64,000 bases of DNA from Martelella mediterranea DSM 17316 (GCF_002043005.1 NZ_CP020332.1:186001-250000); one strand, 5' to 3'; positions 52,799 through 62,395 are shown, counted from the stretch's first letter. The notes: generated from the sequence alone by a model not told the origin. Numbers and translations: made by a program.

Positions 52799-54259
52799 TT
52801 ACTGGCCGCCCAGGTTGATGTGGATGTTCTTCTCCTGCGTGAACGAGATCAGCTCGCCGATCCCCTCCTCGCGCCCGAGGCCCGACTGCTTGTAGCCGCC
52901 GAAGGGCGCACCCAGGAAGTGCCGCCCGACCTCGTTGATCCAGACGAAGCCGGCCTCCGCGCGGGCCGCCGCGCGATGCGCCGTGGCCAGGTCCTTCGAC
53001 CAGATCGAGCAGGTCAGGCCCACGTCTAGGCCATTCACCTCGTCCATCATTGCCCCCTCGTCCGACCAGCGGCGCAGCACCAGCACCGGGCCGAAAATCT
53101 CCTCCCTGGCGACGCGCATGTCCGGTGTGACATCGGCGAAGATCGTCGGTTCGACGAAGCAGCCGTCCGCCATCGCGCCCTCGGTCACCGCGTTGCCGCC
53201 GGTGACGACGCGCGCGCCCTCTGCCTTGCCCGAGGCGATGTAGCCCATCACCCGATCGAAATGCTCGCGCCCGACCAGCGCGCCCATTGTCGTCGCGGGG
53301 TCGGTCGGCATGCCCGGCTTGAAGCGCGACACAGCCGCCGCCAGCCGCTCGACGACCGCGTCGTGCAGGTCGTCATGCAGGAAGGCGCGGCTGGTCGAGC
53401 CGCAGCTCTGCCCGCACCAGCTGAAGTTCATGCCCGCGACGATGGCGTTGGCCACCTTGTCGGGGTCGCTGTCCGGATAGGCGATCAGGGCGTTCTTGCC
53501 GCCCAGCTCCAGCAGCACCGGCTTCAGCGTGTCGCTGGCCGCGCGCATCACCGCGCGCCCGGCCCCCACCGAGCCGATCAACGTGACCTTGTCGACACCC
53601 TTTTGCGAGGCCAGCGCCGCGCCCGCCTCCGTCCCGCCGGGGAGCACGGTAAAGACACCCTTGGGCAGCAGGCCGTCGATCAGCTCGGCCAGCCTCAGCG
53701 CCGAGAGCGGCGCCTGCACCGGAGGCTTGATGATGACCGCGTTGCCCGCAGCCAGCGGTGCGCCCATCTTGCCGCCGCAGAACATCAGCGGGTGGTTGAA
53801 CGCCAGGATCCGCGCCACCACGCCCAACGGCTCGCGCAGGGTCATGTTGATGCGCTCGGGGCCCATCGGGATGGTGTCGCCCTTCATCTCGGTGACGAGG
53901 CCGGCAAAGAATTCCATCTGCGCCGCGGCGACACCCGCGTCGCCGCGCATTTCGGTATAGGGGTTGCCGCAATTGGCGGAATCCAGCAGCGCCAGCTCGT
54001 CGCCATGCTTGCGGATGATGGCGGCGATCTCCTTCAGCACGCGCGCGCGCTCCAGGGGCGCCACGTCGCGCCATTCGCGGAAGCCCGCGCGGGCGCTGGC
54101 CACGGCCGCGTCCACGTCCGCTTCGCCCGCCGTGGCGACCTGCGCCAGCACCTTGCCGGTGGCCGGATCGAAGGTGGGATCGGTGCGGCCGGATTGTGCC
54201 GCGTGCCATGCATTGCCGTAGTAGAGCCCGAGGTTCGCGGGCAGGGTCGGTTCGAGCAT
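52799..54259 (-). CDS. Aldehyde dehydrogenase (betaine-aldehyde-dehydrogenase-like)
   Basis: A 486-residue NAD(P)-dependent aldehyde dehydrogenase. LLELGGKNALIAYPD carries the catalytic Glu and SWCGQSCGSTSRAF the nucleophilic Cys; HFLGAPFGGYKQSGLGREEG is the C-terminal family block. It converts an aldehyde to an acid in the cytoplasm. It is the last gene of the dctP-dctQ-dctM unit, so its substrate is probably derived from the imported compound. Confidence 0.9.
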   Translation of the reverse strand: MLEPTLPANLGLYYGNAWHAAQSGRTDPTFDPATGKVLAQVATAGEADVDAAVASARAGFREWRDVAPLERARVLKEIAAIIRKHGDELALLDSANCGNPYTEMRGDAGVAAAQMEFFAGLVTEMKGDTIPMGPERINMTLREPLGVVARILAFNHPLMFCGGKMGAPLAAGNAVIIKPPVQAPLSALRLAELIDGLLPKGVFTVLPGGTEAGAALASQKGVDKVTLIGSVGAGRAVMRAASDTLKPVLLELGGKNALIAYPDSDPDKVANAIVAGMNFSWCGQSCGSTSRAFLHDDLHDAVVERLAAAVSRFKPGMPTDPATTMGALVGREHFDRVMGYIASGKAEGARVVTGGNAVTEGAMADGCFVEPTIFADVTPDMRVAREEIFGPVLVLRRWSDEGAMMDEVNGLDVGLTCSIWSKDLATAHRAAARAEAGFVWINEVGRHFLGAPFGGYKQSGLGREEGIGELISFTQEKNIHINLGGQ

Positions 54260-54329
54260 GGAGCCCTCCTAGTCTTACAGATGGCGTCTCAGGAAAGGCG
54301 GGCGACCGGGGCCGCCGCGCCGAGGGTTG

Positions 54330-55640
54330 TCACAGCATCGACGGCAGCAGCGTCGACAGCCCGGGAACCAGTGCCAGCACGATCATGCCCAGCAGGTACA
54401 GCAGCACAAAGGGCCAGGCCGAGGAGAAGACCTTGCCGAGGCTGGCGTCTTCCCACGCGCTTTTCAGCGCGAAGAGCGTGTAGCCGAAGGGCGGGGTCAT
54501 GCCCCCCACGGTGATGTTCACCAGGAACAGTAGCCAGAACCAGATCGGATCGAATTGCAGTTCCTCGATGATCGGCAGGTAGATCGGGATGACGATCAGC
54601 ATCAGCGCGATCTGGTCGATGAACATGCACAGCACGAAAGGCAGCAGCATCAGCAGGATGAGCATCACCCAGCGCGACTGTTCCAGCCCCACGACCCATT
54701 CGGTCATCGCCGAGGCACCGCCGGTGAAGGCCAGCAGCTGGCTGAACAGTTTCGAGCTGGCCATGATGAACAGGATCATCGCCGCCACCTTGGCCGAGGA
54801 AACCAGCGACTCGCCGATCATCTTGAACGACAGGTTGCGATAGATCGCGGCGATGATCAGCGAACCGATGACACCCATCGCGCCGGCCTCGGTCGGCGTG
54901 GCGATGCCGACCAGGATGAGCCCCATCACCATCAAGATGATGATCGAGAACGGCACCACCCGCAGCAGCGCCCAGCCCTTGTCGGCCAGCGTGGCGCGGG
55001 TGCCGTCGTCGGGCTCGTCGGGCGCCAGCGACGGGTTCAGCCAGACGCGGATGAAGCAATAGCCCAGGAAGATCGCGGCGAACATCAGGCCGGGAATGAT
55101 CCCGGCGATCAGCAGCCCGGCGATGGAGACGCCGGCCAGCGTGCCGATGATGATGACCAGCACACTGGGCGGGATCAGCGGCGCCAGGCTGGCGCCCGCC
55201 AGGATCGTGCCGGCCGACAGCCGCGCGTCGTAGCCGCGCGCGACCATGCCCGGCAGCAGCGAGCGGCCCAGCATGGCCGCCACGCCCATCGCAGCACCCG
55301 ACAGGGTGCTGAACACCGTGGCCAGCAGGATCGACAGCACGTACTGGCGCCCTTTCACCCGACCGACCAGAGTGTCGATGGACCGGAGCAGCACCTCGAC
55401 CGAGTTCGAGCGGAACAGGATCTCGCCCATCAGGATGAACAGCGGGATGGTGACCAGCGATTGCGTGGTCGTCGTCTCGTAGAGCGAGTTGACGAACATG
55501 CCGTAGCCCATCGGTCCCATGATGACCGCGACGGCCAGCAGGTTGACCAGCAGGAAGGCCGCGAAGACGGGCAGGCCTACGGCCATGAAGCCCAGGAGCA
55601 GCCCCACGCCGGTCGCGACGGCGGCGATACCTTCAACCAT
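54330..55640 (-). CDS. TRAP transporter large permease (DctM), second system
   Basis: A 436-residue protein with 12 or more membrane helices. LVTIPLFILMGEILFRSN, LAPLIPPSVLVIIIGTLAG and VNITVGGMTPPFGYTLFALK are DctM blocks. Its start overlaps the small permease gene by 8 nt. It forms the sodium-coupled channel of a complete DctPQM system followed by an aldehyde dehydrogenase. Confidence 0.9.
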   Translation of the reverse strand: MVEGIAAVATGVGLLLGFMAVGLPVFAAFLLVNLLAVAVIMGPMGYGMFVNSLYETTTTQSLVTIPLFILMGEILFRSNSVEVLLRSIDTLVGRVKGRQYVLSILLATVFSTLSGAAMGVAAMLGRSLLPGMVARGYDARLSAGTILAGASLAPLIPPSVLVIIIGTLAGVSIAGLLIAGIIPGLMFAAIFLGYCFIRVWLNPSLAPDEPDDGTRATLADKGWALLRVVPFSIIILMVMGLILVGIATPTEAGAMGVIGSLIIAAIYRNLSFKMIGESLVSSAKVAAMILFIMASSKLFSQLLAFTGGASAMTEWVVGLEQSRWVMLILLMLLPFVLCMFIDQIALMLIVIPIYLPIIEELQFDPIWFWLLFLVNITVGGMTPPFGYTLFALKSAWEDASLGKVFSSAWPFVLLYLLGMIVLALVPGLSTLLPSML

Positions 55641-56142
55641 GGGTCACCTCGGGTTGGGAGTCGGTCTCGGAAAGCGCCTGGCCGAAGGCGAGGCGCAGAA
55701 AATACAGGCCGGAATTGGCCACGCCATAGGTGATGAAGGCCACCAGGATCCATTTCGGAATGCGCACGGTGGTCAGGGTCGCCGTCCCGCGCGAGGCCAG
55801 GTGCTGCACCTCGCCGATGCAAAGCCAGGCAGCCCAGAGACAGGTCGCCGCCGCCACCAGGAAGCCCGCGCGCAGGATCACCTGGCGCAGCCGGCCGACC
55901 AGGTCGGGCAGGATAGTCACGGCCACGTGCCCGCCTTCGCGGGTCAGCCAGGGCGCGGTGCTGAACACCGTGATCAGCAGCAGGAAGGAAACGAAATCGC
56001 TCGCCCAGAGGGTCGGCGCGCCGAAGGCATAGCGCGAGACGACCTCGAAGGCGTAGATGAGCACGATGGCTGCCAGCGCACCGACGCCGATGAAGAACAT
56101 CAGCCGGGTCAGCACGTCCTGAAGCGTCAGGATCGGTCGCAT
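55633..56142 (-). CDS. TRAP transporter small permease (DctQ), second system
   Basis: A 169-residue protein with four membrane helices. IVLIYAFEVVSRYAFGAPT is the typical first-helix R-Y motif, and FLLLITVFSTAPWLTREGGHV the second. It partners the large permease with which it overlaps, and is preceded by the binding-protein gene and a stem-loop. Confidence 0.85.
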   Translation of the reverse strand: MRPILTLQDVLTRLMFFIGVGALAAIVLIYAFEVVSRYAFGAPTLWASDFVSFLLLITVFSTAPWLTREGGHVAVTILPDLVGRLRQVILRAGFLVAAATCLWAAWLCIGEVQHLASRGTATLTTVRIPKWILVAFITYGVANSGLYFLRLAFGQALSETDSQPEVTHG

Positions 56143-56209
56143 GGAGGGAAGCTCCTGGAACGGAAAGGCCGAAGAGAATGGGCCGAGAAGGAGGACCGGG
56201 GGACGGAAA

Positions 56210-56237
56210 GACGCGCGGCACCAAGCGGCCGCGCGTC
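56210..56237 (-). other. Stem-loop between binding-protein and permease genes
   Basis: GACGCGCGG and CCGCGCGTC make a 9-bp stem within the dctP-dctQ spacer. It lacks a T-run, so it more likely stabilises the dctP transcript than ends transcription. Confidence 0.5.
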
Positions 56238-56256
56238 GGAAGGGGCCGGGCCCCGA

Positions 56257-57258
56257 TCAGCCGTCGAGATCGGCTTCGGTCGCCAGACGGCGAATTTCCT
56301 CGATCGCCTCGCCCGATTGCGTGGCCGCGAGGTCCATCACGCCCGAGAACCAGGCCGAGCTGAGCGTGCCCGCCAGTTCCTCGGACAGCTCGGTCACGCT
56401 CATGCCCTCTGCTTCCAGGGCGGCGCTCTCTTCGGCGACTAGCGTGTCGAACAGGCCATTGGCTTCGATCTCGAACTCGCGCGCGGCGGTCTCGATCTCG
56501 GCCCGGGTTTCCTCGGACAGGTCGTTCCAGGTGTCAAGGTTCATCAACACCAGATGGCCGACCTGGCCGAAGGTCGGGCGCATCATGTAGTCGGCGACCT
56601 CGAACCAGCGGTAGGACAGAGCGCCGATGGTCGGCCAGGCCGCACCGTCGATCACACCGCGTTCCAGCGCCGGGTAGATCTCGCCGCCCGGCAGCACCAC
56701 GGGCGAGCCACCCAGTACGTTGATCGCCGGGTGGTAGATCGGCGTGCCGCGCACGCGACGTCCTTCGAGGCCGTTCTCGCCGACCGGCTCGTTCAGCATG
56801 ATGTGGTAGCCATTCAGGTCGTAAAGCACGGCGATCAGCTTCAACCCCTGCTCCTGGTAATCGGCATCCACCGCGTCCCAAATTCCGGCTTCGCGCAAGG
56901 CCTCGGTATCGCCCGACAGGCCGTCCAGCGCCATTCCCACCGAAGTCTGGTTGAAGTGATAGGCACCATTGGTGAACAGCAGGTCGAACAGGCCGCGCGA
57001 CACCGGGTCGAACTGCTCGAACGGGGGCACGGTCTCGGGGCCCATGACGTTGACGCCGAAGCCCTCGGTTACGGCTTCGTCGAGCGTCTCGATGAACGAC
57101 GTCAGCACGTCGACCGCAACATAGCTGGAATCCCAGCCCGACAGCAGGCGGAAGTCGCGTGCCTCGGCGGCACCAGTCAGGCCCAGCGTCGCGGCCGACA
57201 GCGCCGAAGCGCCCGCAAGGGCACGCAGTTTGTTGGTGAATGTGGTGGATGAAGTCAT
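56257..57258 (-). CDS. TRAP transporter substrate-binding protein (DctP)
   Basis: A 333-residue exported protein with a signal peptide (LAGASALSAATLGLTGAAEA). RDFRLLSGWDSSYVAVDVLT starts the mature domain; LEGRRVRGTPIYHPAINVLGG carries the Arg position used to bind carboxylates in DctP proteins, and PGGEIYPALERGVIDGAAW is the conserved family segment. It captures an organic acid in the periplasm for the DctQM permease. The palindromic element upstream suggests control with the oxygenase operon. Confidence 0.9.
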   Translation of the reverse strand: MTSSTTFTNKLRALAGASALSAATLGLTGAAEARDFRLLSGWDSSYVAVDVLTSFIETLDEAVTEGFGVNVMGPETVPPFEQFDPVSRGLFDLLFTNGAYHFNQTSVGMALDGLSGDTEALREAGIWDAVDADYQEQGLKLIAVLYDLNGYHIMLNEPVGENGLEGRRVRGTPIYHPAINVLGGSPVVLPGGEIYPALERGVIDGAAWPTIGALSYRWFEVADYMMRPTFGQVGHLVLMNLDTWNDLSEETRAEIETAAREFEIEANGLFDTLVAEESAALEAEGMSVTELSEELAGTLSSAWFSGVMDLAATQSGEAIEEIRRLATEADLDG

Positions 57259-57341
57259 GTCGCTCGCTCCTCCCGTAGCGTTCCGTCTGCGCCGCCCCTG
57301 GGCGGACAGTCTGGTCTGGATTGGCTGCTCAACCTAAAGGG

Positions 57342-57358
57342 TAAGCTATCTAAGCTTA
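57342..57358. promoter_or_regulatory. Operator-like palindrome before the dctP operon
   Basis: TAAGCTATCTAAGCTTA has perfect arms TAAGCT / AGCTTA and contains the AGCTATCTA core shared with the other elements of the block. Confidence 0.75.
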
Positions 57359-57447
57359 TTTGGCGGAGAGCACCTTGTCTTGATTGCCGGCGGGATCATT
57401 GCGACATTTCACATATATGAAATCGTACCGCCCTGCCCGTTCCGGCC

Positions 57448-57723
57448 TCAGCGCGCAGCCAGCCAGCGCCCCAGCTTCCTGTTCAGGAATGGCAGGATCA
57501 GCCCGACATTCAATCCGGTCAGCAGCAGCGCCACGATGAACAGCGAGACCGCCATTGGCATGCCCTGGGTGAAGGGCCGCGTGGCCAGCACCAGGACGAT
57601 AAGCGCGGGATAGACGGCCAGCATGCTGACCGCCCAGCGCTTCCAGAACTTCGGTTGTTGCGGCGGCACGGCGGAGGGGCTCTGCGTCGTGAGTCGGTCG
57701 GCGGTCTGGGTCGGATGGGTCAC
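57448..57723 (-). CDS. Small two-helix membrane protein in the TAXI-TRAP operon
   Basis: A 91-residue protein with a polar N-terminus (about 1-28), two membrane helices (WAVSMLAVYPALIVLVLATR and MAVSLFIVALLLTGLNVGLI), and a basic tail (NRKLGRWLAAR). The architecture resembles the membrane tail of some antibiotic-biosynthesis-monooxygenase fusion proteins, but no enzymatic domain is present. It follows the fused TRAP permease by about 80 nt and may be an accessory subunit. The function is unknown. Confidence 0.65.
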   Translation of the reverse strand: MTHPTQTADRLTTQSPSAVPPQQPKFWKRWAVSMLAVYPALIVLVLATRPFTQGMPMAVSLFIVALLLTGLNVGLILPFLNRKLGRWLAAR

Positions 57724-57801
57724 GTCGGTCTCTCTTGCAAAAGGACGCGCGGCCCGGAGGGGTCCGGGCCGCGCGATCTGTTAGGCTGCGCCAGAGTGGC
57801 A

Positions 57802-59709
57802 TCAGTCGGCGGCGTTCTGTTGCACGCTGGCCCGGCGCCCCGCCACCAGGTGACGCGCCAGCAGAACCGCCCCGATCGCGATGCCCGCCACCGCGAACAG
57901 CTGGAAGGGCGAGACAGCCGCAATCGCACTGCCCAGCATAAGCAGCCGCTCCGCCGGCGACACCGGCTTGCTGGCGAAGGCCTCGACCACGGTGGCCACG
58001 GCCAGCGTGGCAATCACGCCTCCTACCACGGCCAGCGTATTCGACAGGGGGTCGGCCAGCAGCATCAGCGCCGGGTTCCAAACGAAGGCGAAGGGCAGCA
58101 TGAAGCCGATCGAGGCCAGTTTCACCGAGGTGAAGGCGATCTTGAACGGGTCTTCATGTGCAATCGCCGCCGCCGACAGGGCCGCCACCGCAATCGGCGG
58201 GGTCAGCGCCGAGAGAACGGCAAAGTACAGCAGGAACATGTGGCTCTGCAGCACCGGATAGCCCAGTTGCGCCAGCGCCGGACCGACCAGCACGGCAGCC
58301 AGGATGTAGGCGCTCGGGGTCGGCATGCCGAGACCCAGGATGATCGTCACGACAGCGGCGATAACCAGCGTCAGGATCGGCTGCGAGTTGCTAATCACCA
58401 GGATCAGGTTCGCGGCCTTCATACCCAGCCCCGTCATCGACAGGCCCCCGATCACCAGACCCGCGGCGGCACAGGCGCCAGCCACCGGCAGGATGCGCAG
58501 CGTGGTCTCGCCCAAGCCCTCGATCACCTGCCACGGCGACAGGCGCGTCGCCTTCAGCAGCGTCGAGGCGATGATGACACCCATCACGCCGATCCCGGCG
58601 GTGAAGGTCGGAGAATAGCCCGAGAGCAGCGCCACCACGATGCCGATGATCGGCAGCAGGAAGACCCAGCCCGTGCGGAACGTCTGCGCTACGGTCGGCA
58701 TCTCGTCCTCGGACGGGCGCAGGTCTTCGCGCACGGCGCGCAGGTGGACCTGACTAAAGACGCCGAGGTAGTAGAGCAGTGCGGGCACCACGGCGGCGAC
58801 GACCACCGCCTTGTAATCCACGCCGGTATATTCGGCGAGAATGAAAGCGGCCGACCCCATCACCGGAGGCATCGCGCTGCCCCCCGTCGAGGCCGCGACC
58901 TCGACCGCGCCGGCGAAGCGCGCGCTGTAGCCCAGTCGCTTCATCACCGGGATGGTGATCGAGCCCGTCGCCACCACGTCCGAGGTCGGGCTGCCCGACA
59001 TCGTGCCGTAGAGCCCTGAGGAAATCACCGCGATCTTCGCCGGACCGCCGCGGGTGCGCCCGGTCAGAAGCGCCGCGAGGTTGAAGAAGAACTCGCCCCC
59101 GCCCGCTTTCGACAGAAAAGTGCCGAACATCACGAACAGGAAGACGTAGCTGGCGACCACCTGGATCGGCACCCCGAACACGCCATCCGTGGTGAAGACC
59201 AGGATATCGAGCAGGTAGGTGAAATCGTCGACGCCATGCCCGAAGGGCGGCGGCAGCAGGTAGCCGAACCAGTTGTACGCCAGGAAGGCCACGACCACGA
59301 TGGTAAGTCCCATGCCCGTGGTCCGGCGCGTCGCTTCGAGGGTCAGGAGGAGTAGCGAGATGCCGAAGAAGAGCTGCGCGGGCGTGAACGGATCCAGCAG
59401 GCTGATGCGGTCCGCAATGGCGGTGGCGTTCACGAAGAAGAAGATGCCCGCTGCCAGGCTGAGCAGCGACAGGGCGATATCATAGAACGGGATGCGGTCG
59501 GGAGCGTTCGGCGTGGCACCGATCGCCGCGAACATGATCGCGTAGATCCCCGAAACGAAGAGGATGCCCAGAACTAGCGGATCCGAGATGGTGAAGAGGT
59601 TGGCGTAGATCACCCAGGCCGAGAAGATCGCGGCCACCACGACGATGGCCCGTTGCTGGCCGGCCGCAAGATCCCTCCTGCGGCCGGTGGAGACGAGTGT
59701 CCCGATCAT
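57802..59709 (-). CDS. TRAP transporter fused permease (4TM/12TM, TAXI type)
   Basis: A 635-residue membrane protein in which the small and large TRAP permease parts are fused. The N-terminal helices (AIVVVAAIFSAWVIYANLFT onward) correspond to DctQ; the later blocks SSGLYGTMSGSPTSDVVATG, STGGSAMPPVMGSAAFILAE and GLGMPTPSAYILAAVLVGP are those of the large subunit. It overlaps the TAXI binding-protein gene by 4 nt. This is a second, independent importer next to the DctPQM system. Confidence 0.92.
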   Translation of the reverse strand: MIGTLVSTGRRRDLAAGQQRAIVVVAAIFSAWVIYANLFTISDPLVLGILFVSGIYAIMFAAIGATPNAPDRIPFYDIALSLLSLAAGIFFFVNATAIADRISLLDPFTPAQLFFGISLLLLTLEATRRTTGMGLTIVVVAFLAYNWFGYLLPPPFGHGVDDFTYLLDILVFTTDGVFGVPIQVVASYVFLFVMFGTFLSKAGGGEFFFNLAALLTGRTRGGPAKIAVISSGLYGTMSGSPTSDVVATGSITIPVMKRLGYSARFAGAVEVAASTGGSAMPPVMGSAAFILAEYTGVDYKAVVVAAVVPALLYYLGVFSQVHLRAVREDLRPSEDEMPTVAQTFRTGWVFLLPIIGIVVALLSGYSPTFTAGIGVMGVIIASTLLKATRLSPWQVIEGLGETTLRILPVAGACAAAGLVIGGLSMTGLGMKAANLILVISNSQPILTLVIAAVVTIILGLGMPTPSAYILAAVLVGPALAQLGYPVLQSHMFLLYFAVLSALTPPIAVAALSAAAIAHEDPFKIAFTSVKLASIGFMLPFAFVWNPALMLLADPLSNTLAVVGGVIATLAVATVVEAFASKPVSPAERLLMLGSAIAAVSPFQLFAVAGIAIGAVLLARHLVAGRRASVQQNAAD

Positions 59710-60689
59710 TGCGACAGCCCTGCCTCACTGTAGGCACGGGCGGCGCCGGGGTGGAACTCGAGCACGCTGGGCGTGGCGAGCAACTCGGGCGTCAGGGATT
59801 GCATGGCGCTGTGAACCGCGCGCACCTCGTCGATGTTGGTGATGAGGGCGTTGGTCAAGGCATAGGCGTCGTCGTCGCTCATCGCGTCGGTCGCGGCCAG
59901 CAGCGCCCCCAGCGTCACGGTGTTCACGTCCGCCTGCTGGTTCGAATAGCTGCCAGCGGGAATGACCATCTGGCCGGTGCCGAAGCGCTCGTTGGTGGCG
60001 TCGATGACCTCCTGCGGGACCGACAGCAGCACAACGTCAGCATTCGTGTCAACCGCGCGAAACGACGAGTGGTTGATGAAGATGCCGTTGGTAATCATGT
60101 CGAGCCGTCCGTCCTGCAGCAGCTCGCCCTGCTCATTGGCGCCGGCGCGCACGAACTGGCCGCCAGCTTCGGCCAGGGATTCGTCGGTCACCCCCACCAG
60201 CTCGAACATCATCAGCGCGATGTTCGAGGTGATGTTCCCCGAGCGGTTGATGCCGATGCGGATCGGCGCGCCGCTGCCGGCGATGTCGTCCAGGCTGTCG
60301 ATGCCGTATTGCTCGGCCATCGAGCGGTCGAGGAAGAAGTGCATCGGCGCCCAGTTGTACATGTAGCCGATGGCCCGCATGTTCGTGATCGGCCCGCGGA
60401 AGGGCTCTTCGCCTCCCAGCGCGAGCTGCGCCTCGGCGTCGTGCACCAGGCCCAGATCCGTGCGCCCGGCGCCCAGCAGGCCGATGTTGGCGAACCCGCC
60501 GCCCGTAGCCTGATAGGTCACCACGGCCGAGGTGTCCGCCACCTGCGCGGCGCGGTCGATGCCGGCGCCCAGCAGCGACCAAAGGCCGCCCGGGTTCCCG
60601 CCTGAAAGAGTGAGGTTGAGCGATTGGCCGTGACCAGCCGTCGCCGAGACGGCGAGGCCGGCAGCCATCGCGATTGCAGTGAAACGCAT
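59706..60689 (-). CDS. TAXI-family TRAP solute-binding protein
   Basis: A 327-residue exported protein. The start chosen gives the signal MRFTAIAMAAGLAVSATAG with GGAGG 8 nt upstream; an ATG two codons earlier is closer to that site. NLTLSGGNPGGLWSLLGAGI is the hallmark TAXI opening (GG.xGGxWxxxG), and TYQATGGGFANIGLLGAGRTD follows. It feeds the fused permease. The family mostly binds organic acids such as glutamate or 2-oxoglutarate, but aromatic acids are possible in this context. Confidence 0.9.
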   Translation of the reverse strand: MRFTAIAMAAGLAVSATAGHGQSLNLTLSGGNPGGLWSLLGAGIDRAAQVADTSAVVTYQATGGGFANIGLLGAGRTDLGLVHDAEAQLALGGEEPFRGPITNMRAIGYMYNWAPMHFFLDRSMAEQYGIDSLDDIAGSGAPIRIGINRSGNITSNIALMMFELVGVTDESLAEAGGQFVRAGANEQGELLQDGRLDMITNGIFINHSSFRAVDTNADVVLLSVPQEVIDATNERFGTGQMVIPAGSYSNQQADVNTVTLGALLAATDAMSDDDAYALTNALITNIDEVRAVHSAMQSLTPELLATPSVLEFHPGAARAYSEAGLSQ

Positions 60690-60777
60690 AATCATGTCCT
60701 CCCGTTTGGCCCTGCGTCGCGCCCCTCTCCCGTCCGACATCCGGAACACGGGGGCCGGATCGGTGGTTTGCGAAACA

Positions 60778-60798
60778 TAGCTTAGACATCTATCTTTA
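60778..60798. promoter_or_regulatory. Operator-like element before the TAXI-TRAP operon
   Basis: TAGCTTAGACATCTATCTTTA contains TAGCTTAGA and ATCTATCT half sites. The reverse strand reads AGATAGATGTCTAAGCTA, a spaced variant of the element in front of the oxygenase, dctP and hydrolase genes. Confidence 0.6.
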
Positions 60799-60937
60799 AA
60801 GCCCTCGCTAGGAGATTGTCAACGATTAGATACCAAAGCTTGCTATCCCCCCACTCAAGCTCGACGCGGAAGGCGTTACGGTCCCCCGCGGCGCTGGAAA
60901 CCGGGTAATGCCGACACTCACGAAGGCAACATACATC

Positions 60938-61054
60938 ATGACGAAGACCCTGTGCGGGCGGGCGCCCTCGCCCATCCTGCAGCAGCACTATTGCGCCTAC
61001 CGGTGCTACGACGCCGAGGCGGGCCGCGCATTTCATGAGGATTTGCGGCTTTGA
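60938..61054 (+). pseudogene. N-terminal fragment of a VOC-family (glyoxalase/ring-cleavage fold) protein
   Basis: Starting at an ATG with GAAGG upstream, about 38 codons include PILQQHYCAYRCYDAEAGRA with FHEDL, resembling the first beta-alpha unit of VOC enzymes including the early metal-ligand His. A stop follows at once, where IS110 sequence begins. The remaining metal ligands are absent. Confidence 0.5.
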
Positions 61055-61123
61055 TGGTGTGCCCCCCCCGACGGCATCGATGTGCCAAGGTGGGTCTGCA
61101 AGGATCCACAAAGGAGAGCGGTC

Positions 61124-62151
61124 ATGTCGGAGATTATCACGGTCGGGCTCGATCTGGCGAAGAATGTGTTTCAGGTCCACGGTGCCGACGCTACGGGCCG
61201 GGCGGTGCTGCGCAAGAAGCTGCGAAGAGATCAGGTCTGGCATTCTTTGGACAGCTGCCGGCCTGCGTCGTCGCGATGGAAGCCTGCGGTGGCGCCCATT
61301 TCTGGGGGCGCGAGATCGGGAAGATCGGGCATGACGTGCGGTTGGTCCCACCCGCCTACGTGAAGCCATTCGTGAAGCGCCAGAAGAATGATATGGCTGA
61401 TGCCGAGGCGATCTGCGAGGCGGCGACGCGCCCGACGATGCGCTTCGTGCCGGTGAAGAGCGAGGAGACCCAAGGCGCGGCGATGGTCTTTCGCATCCGC
61501 GAGTTGCTTATCCGGCAGCGAACCCAGACCATCAATGCCCTGCGCGGGCATCTGGGCGAGTTCGGAATGATCGTTCCGCAGCGCGCGGCCAACATGTCGA
61601 AGCTGATTGCCATTGTGGAAGACCCGGAAAGCGGTCTGCCTGCCGATGCCATCCCCACGCTCAAGGTGTTGGTGGCGTCACTCGCCCATCTCGGAGCGGA
61701 AATCGGCAAGCTCGATGCCGAGATCGCCCGGTGTGCCAAGGAGAATGAGGTGGCGCGGCGCCTGATGACAGTCCCGGGGATAGGTCCTCTGATTGCCACG
61801 GCCATAGCGGTTCTGGCTCCGCCCCCCGAGACGTTCCGCAAAGCGCGCGACTTCGCGGCCTGGCTCGGGCTCACGCCCCGTCAGCATTCCACAGGAGGCA
61901 AGCAGCGTCTCGGGGCCAACACGAAGATGGGCGAACGGTCGTTGCGGCGATTGCTGATCATCGGGGCCAACAGCGTCATCATCAAGCGGCATGTTCATGC
62001 CGCTGCCCGGCCGGGCACATGGCTTGGCGAGATGCTGACGCGCAAGCCGCCGATGCTGGTGCGGGTCGCGCTGGCGAACAAAATGGCGCGGATCGTCTGG
62101 GCGCTGATGGCCCGAGGCGGCGCCTACCAGTCTCCGACCGCTGCGGCGTAA
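61124..62151 (+). pseudogene. IS110-family transposase with a single-base frameshift
   Basis: The ATG follows AAAGGAGAG. The frame begins ITVGLDLAKNVFQVHGADA with the first catalytic Asp, then at about 61236 the coding sequence continues in another frame (LAFFGQLPACVVAMEACGG), consistent with loss of one base in GGTCTGG. The rest is complete: KNDMADAEAICEAATRP in the DEDD part, MTVPGIGPLIATAIAVLA and FAAWLGLTPRQHSTGGK in the Ser-bearing part. A 342-residue protein would result if the base were restored. Confidence 0.85.
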
Positions 62152-62395
62152 GCCGTCACTGGTCGCGAGGACGTCGGAGCGGAAGAGGGCAAGGAGACGT
62201 TTGGCGCACGGTCGAGAGACGGGATCGGGAGAACCAGAGCGCAACAGAGTGCCATCGAGCACGCGGCTTTGATCTGGACCCGACCTGCGAACACCATACG
62301 GGCCCGCGGCGTGATGATGGCCGCAACAGAGGCCGGATACATGTCAGCACCCGACACCGCGCGAAACTGATCCAGAAACCCTCTTGCGCAAGGGG
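62152..62395 (+). ncRNA. Candidate bridge/seek RNA region of the IS110 element
   Basis: The 240-nt noncoding right flank lies where IS1111-type members of the IS110 family encode a structured guide RNA. No secondary structure has been computed; this is placement by analogy only. Confidence 0.25.

Larger units (their letters stand above)
61055..62395 (+). mobile_element. IS110-family element
   Basis: A transposase gene with a short 5' flank (about 70 nt) and a longer 3' flank (about 240 nt), inserted in the VOC gene fragment and bounded on the right by an IS5 element. IS110 elements lack simple inverted repeats, so the ends are approximate. Confidence 0.55.
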
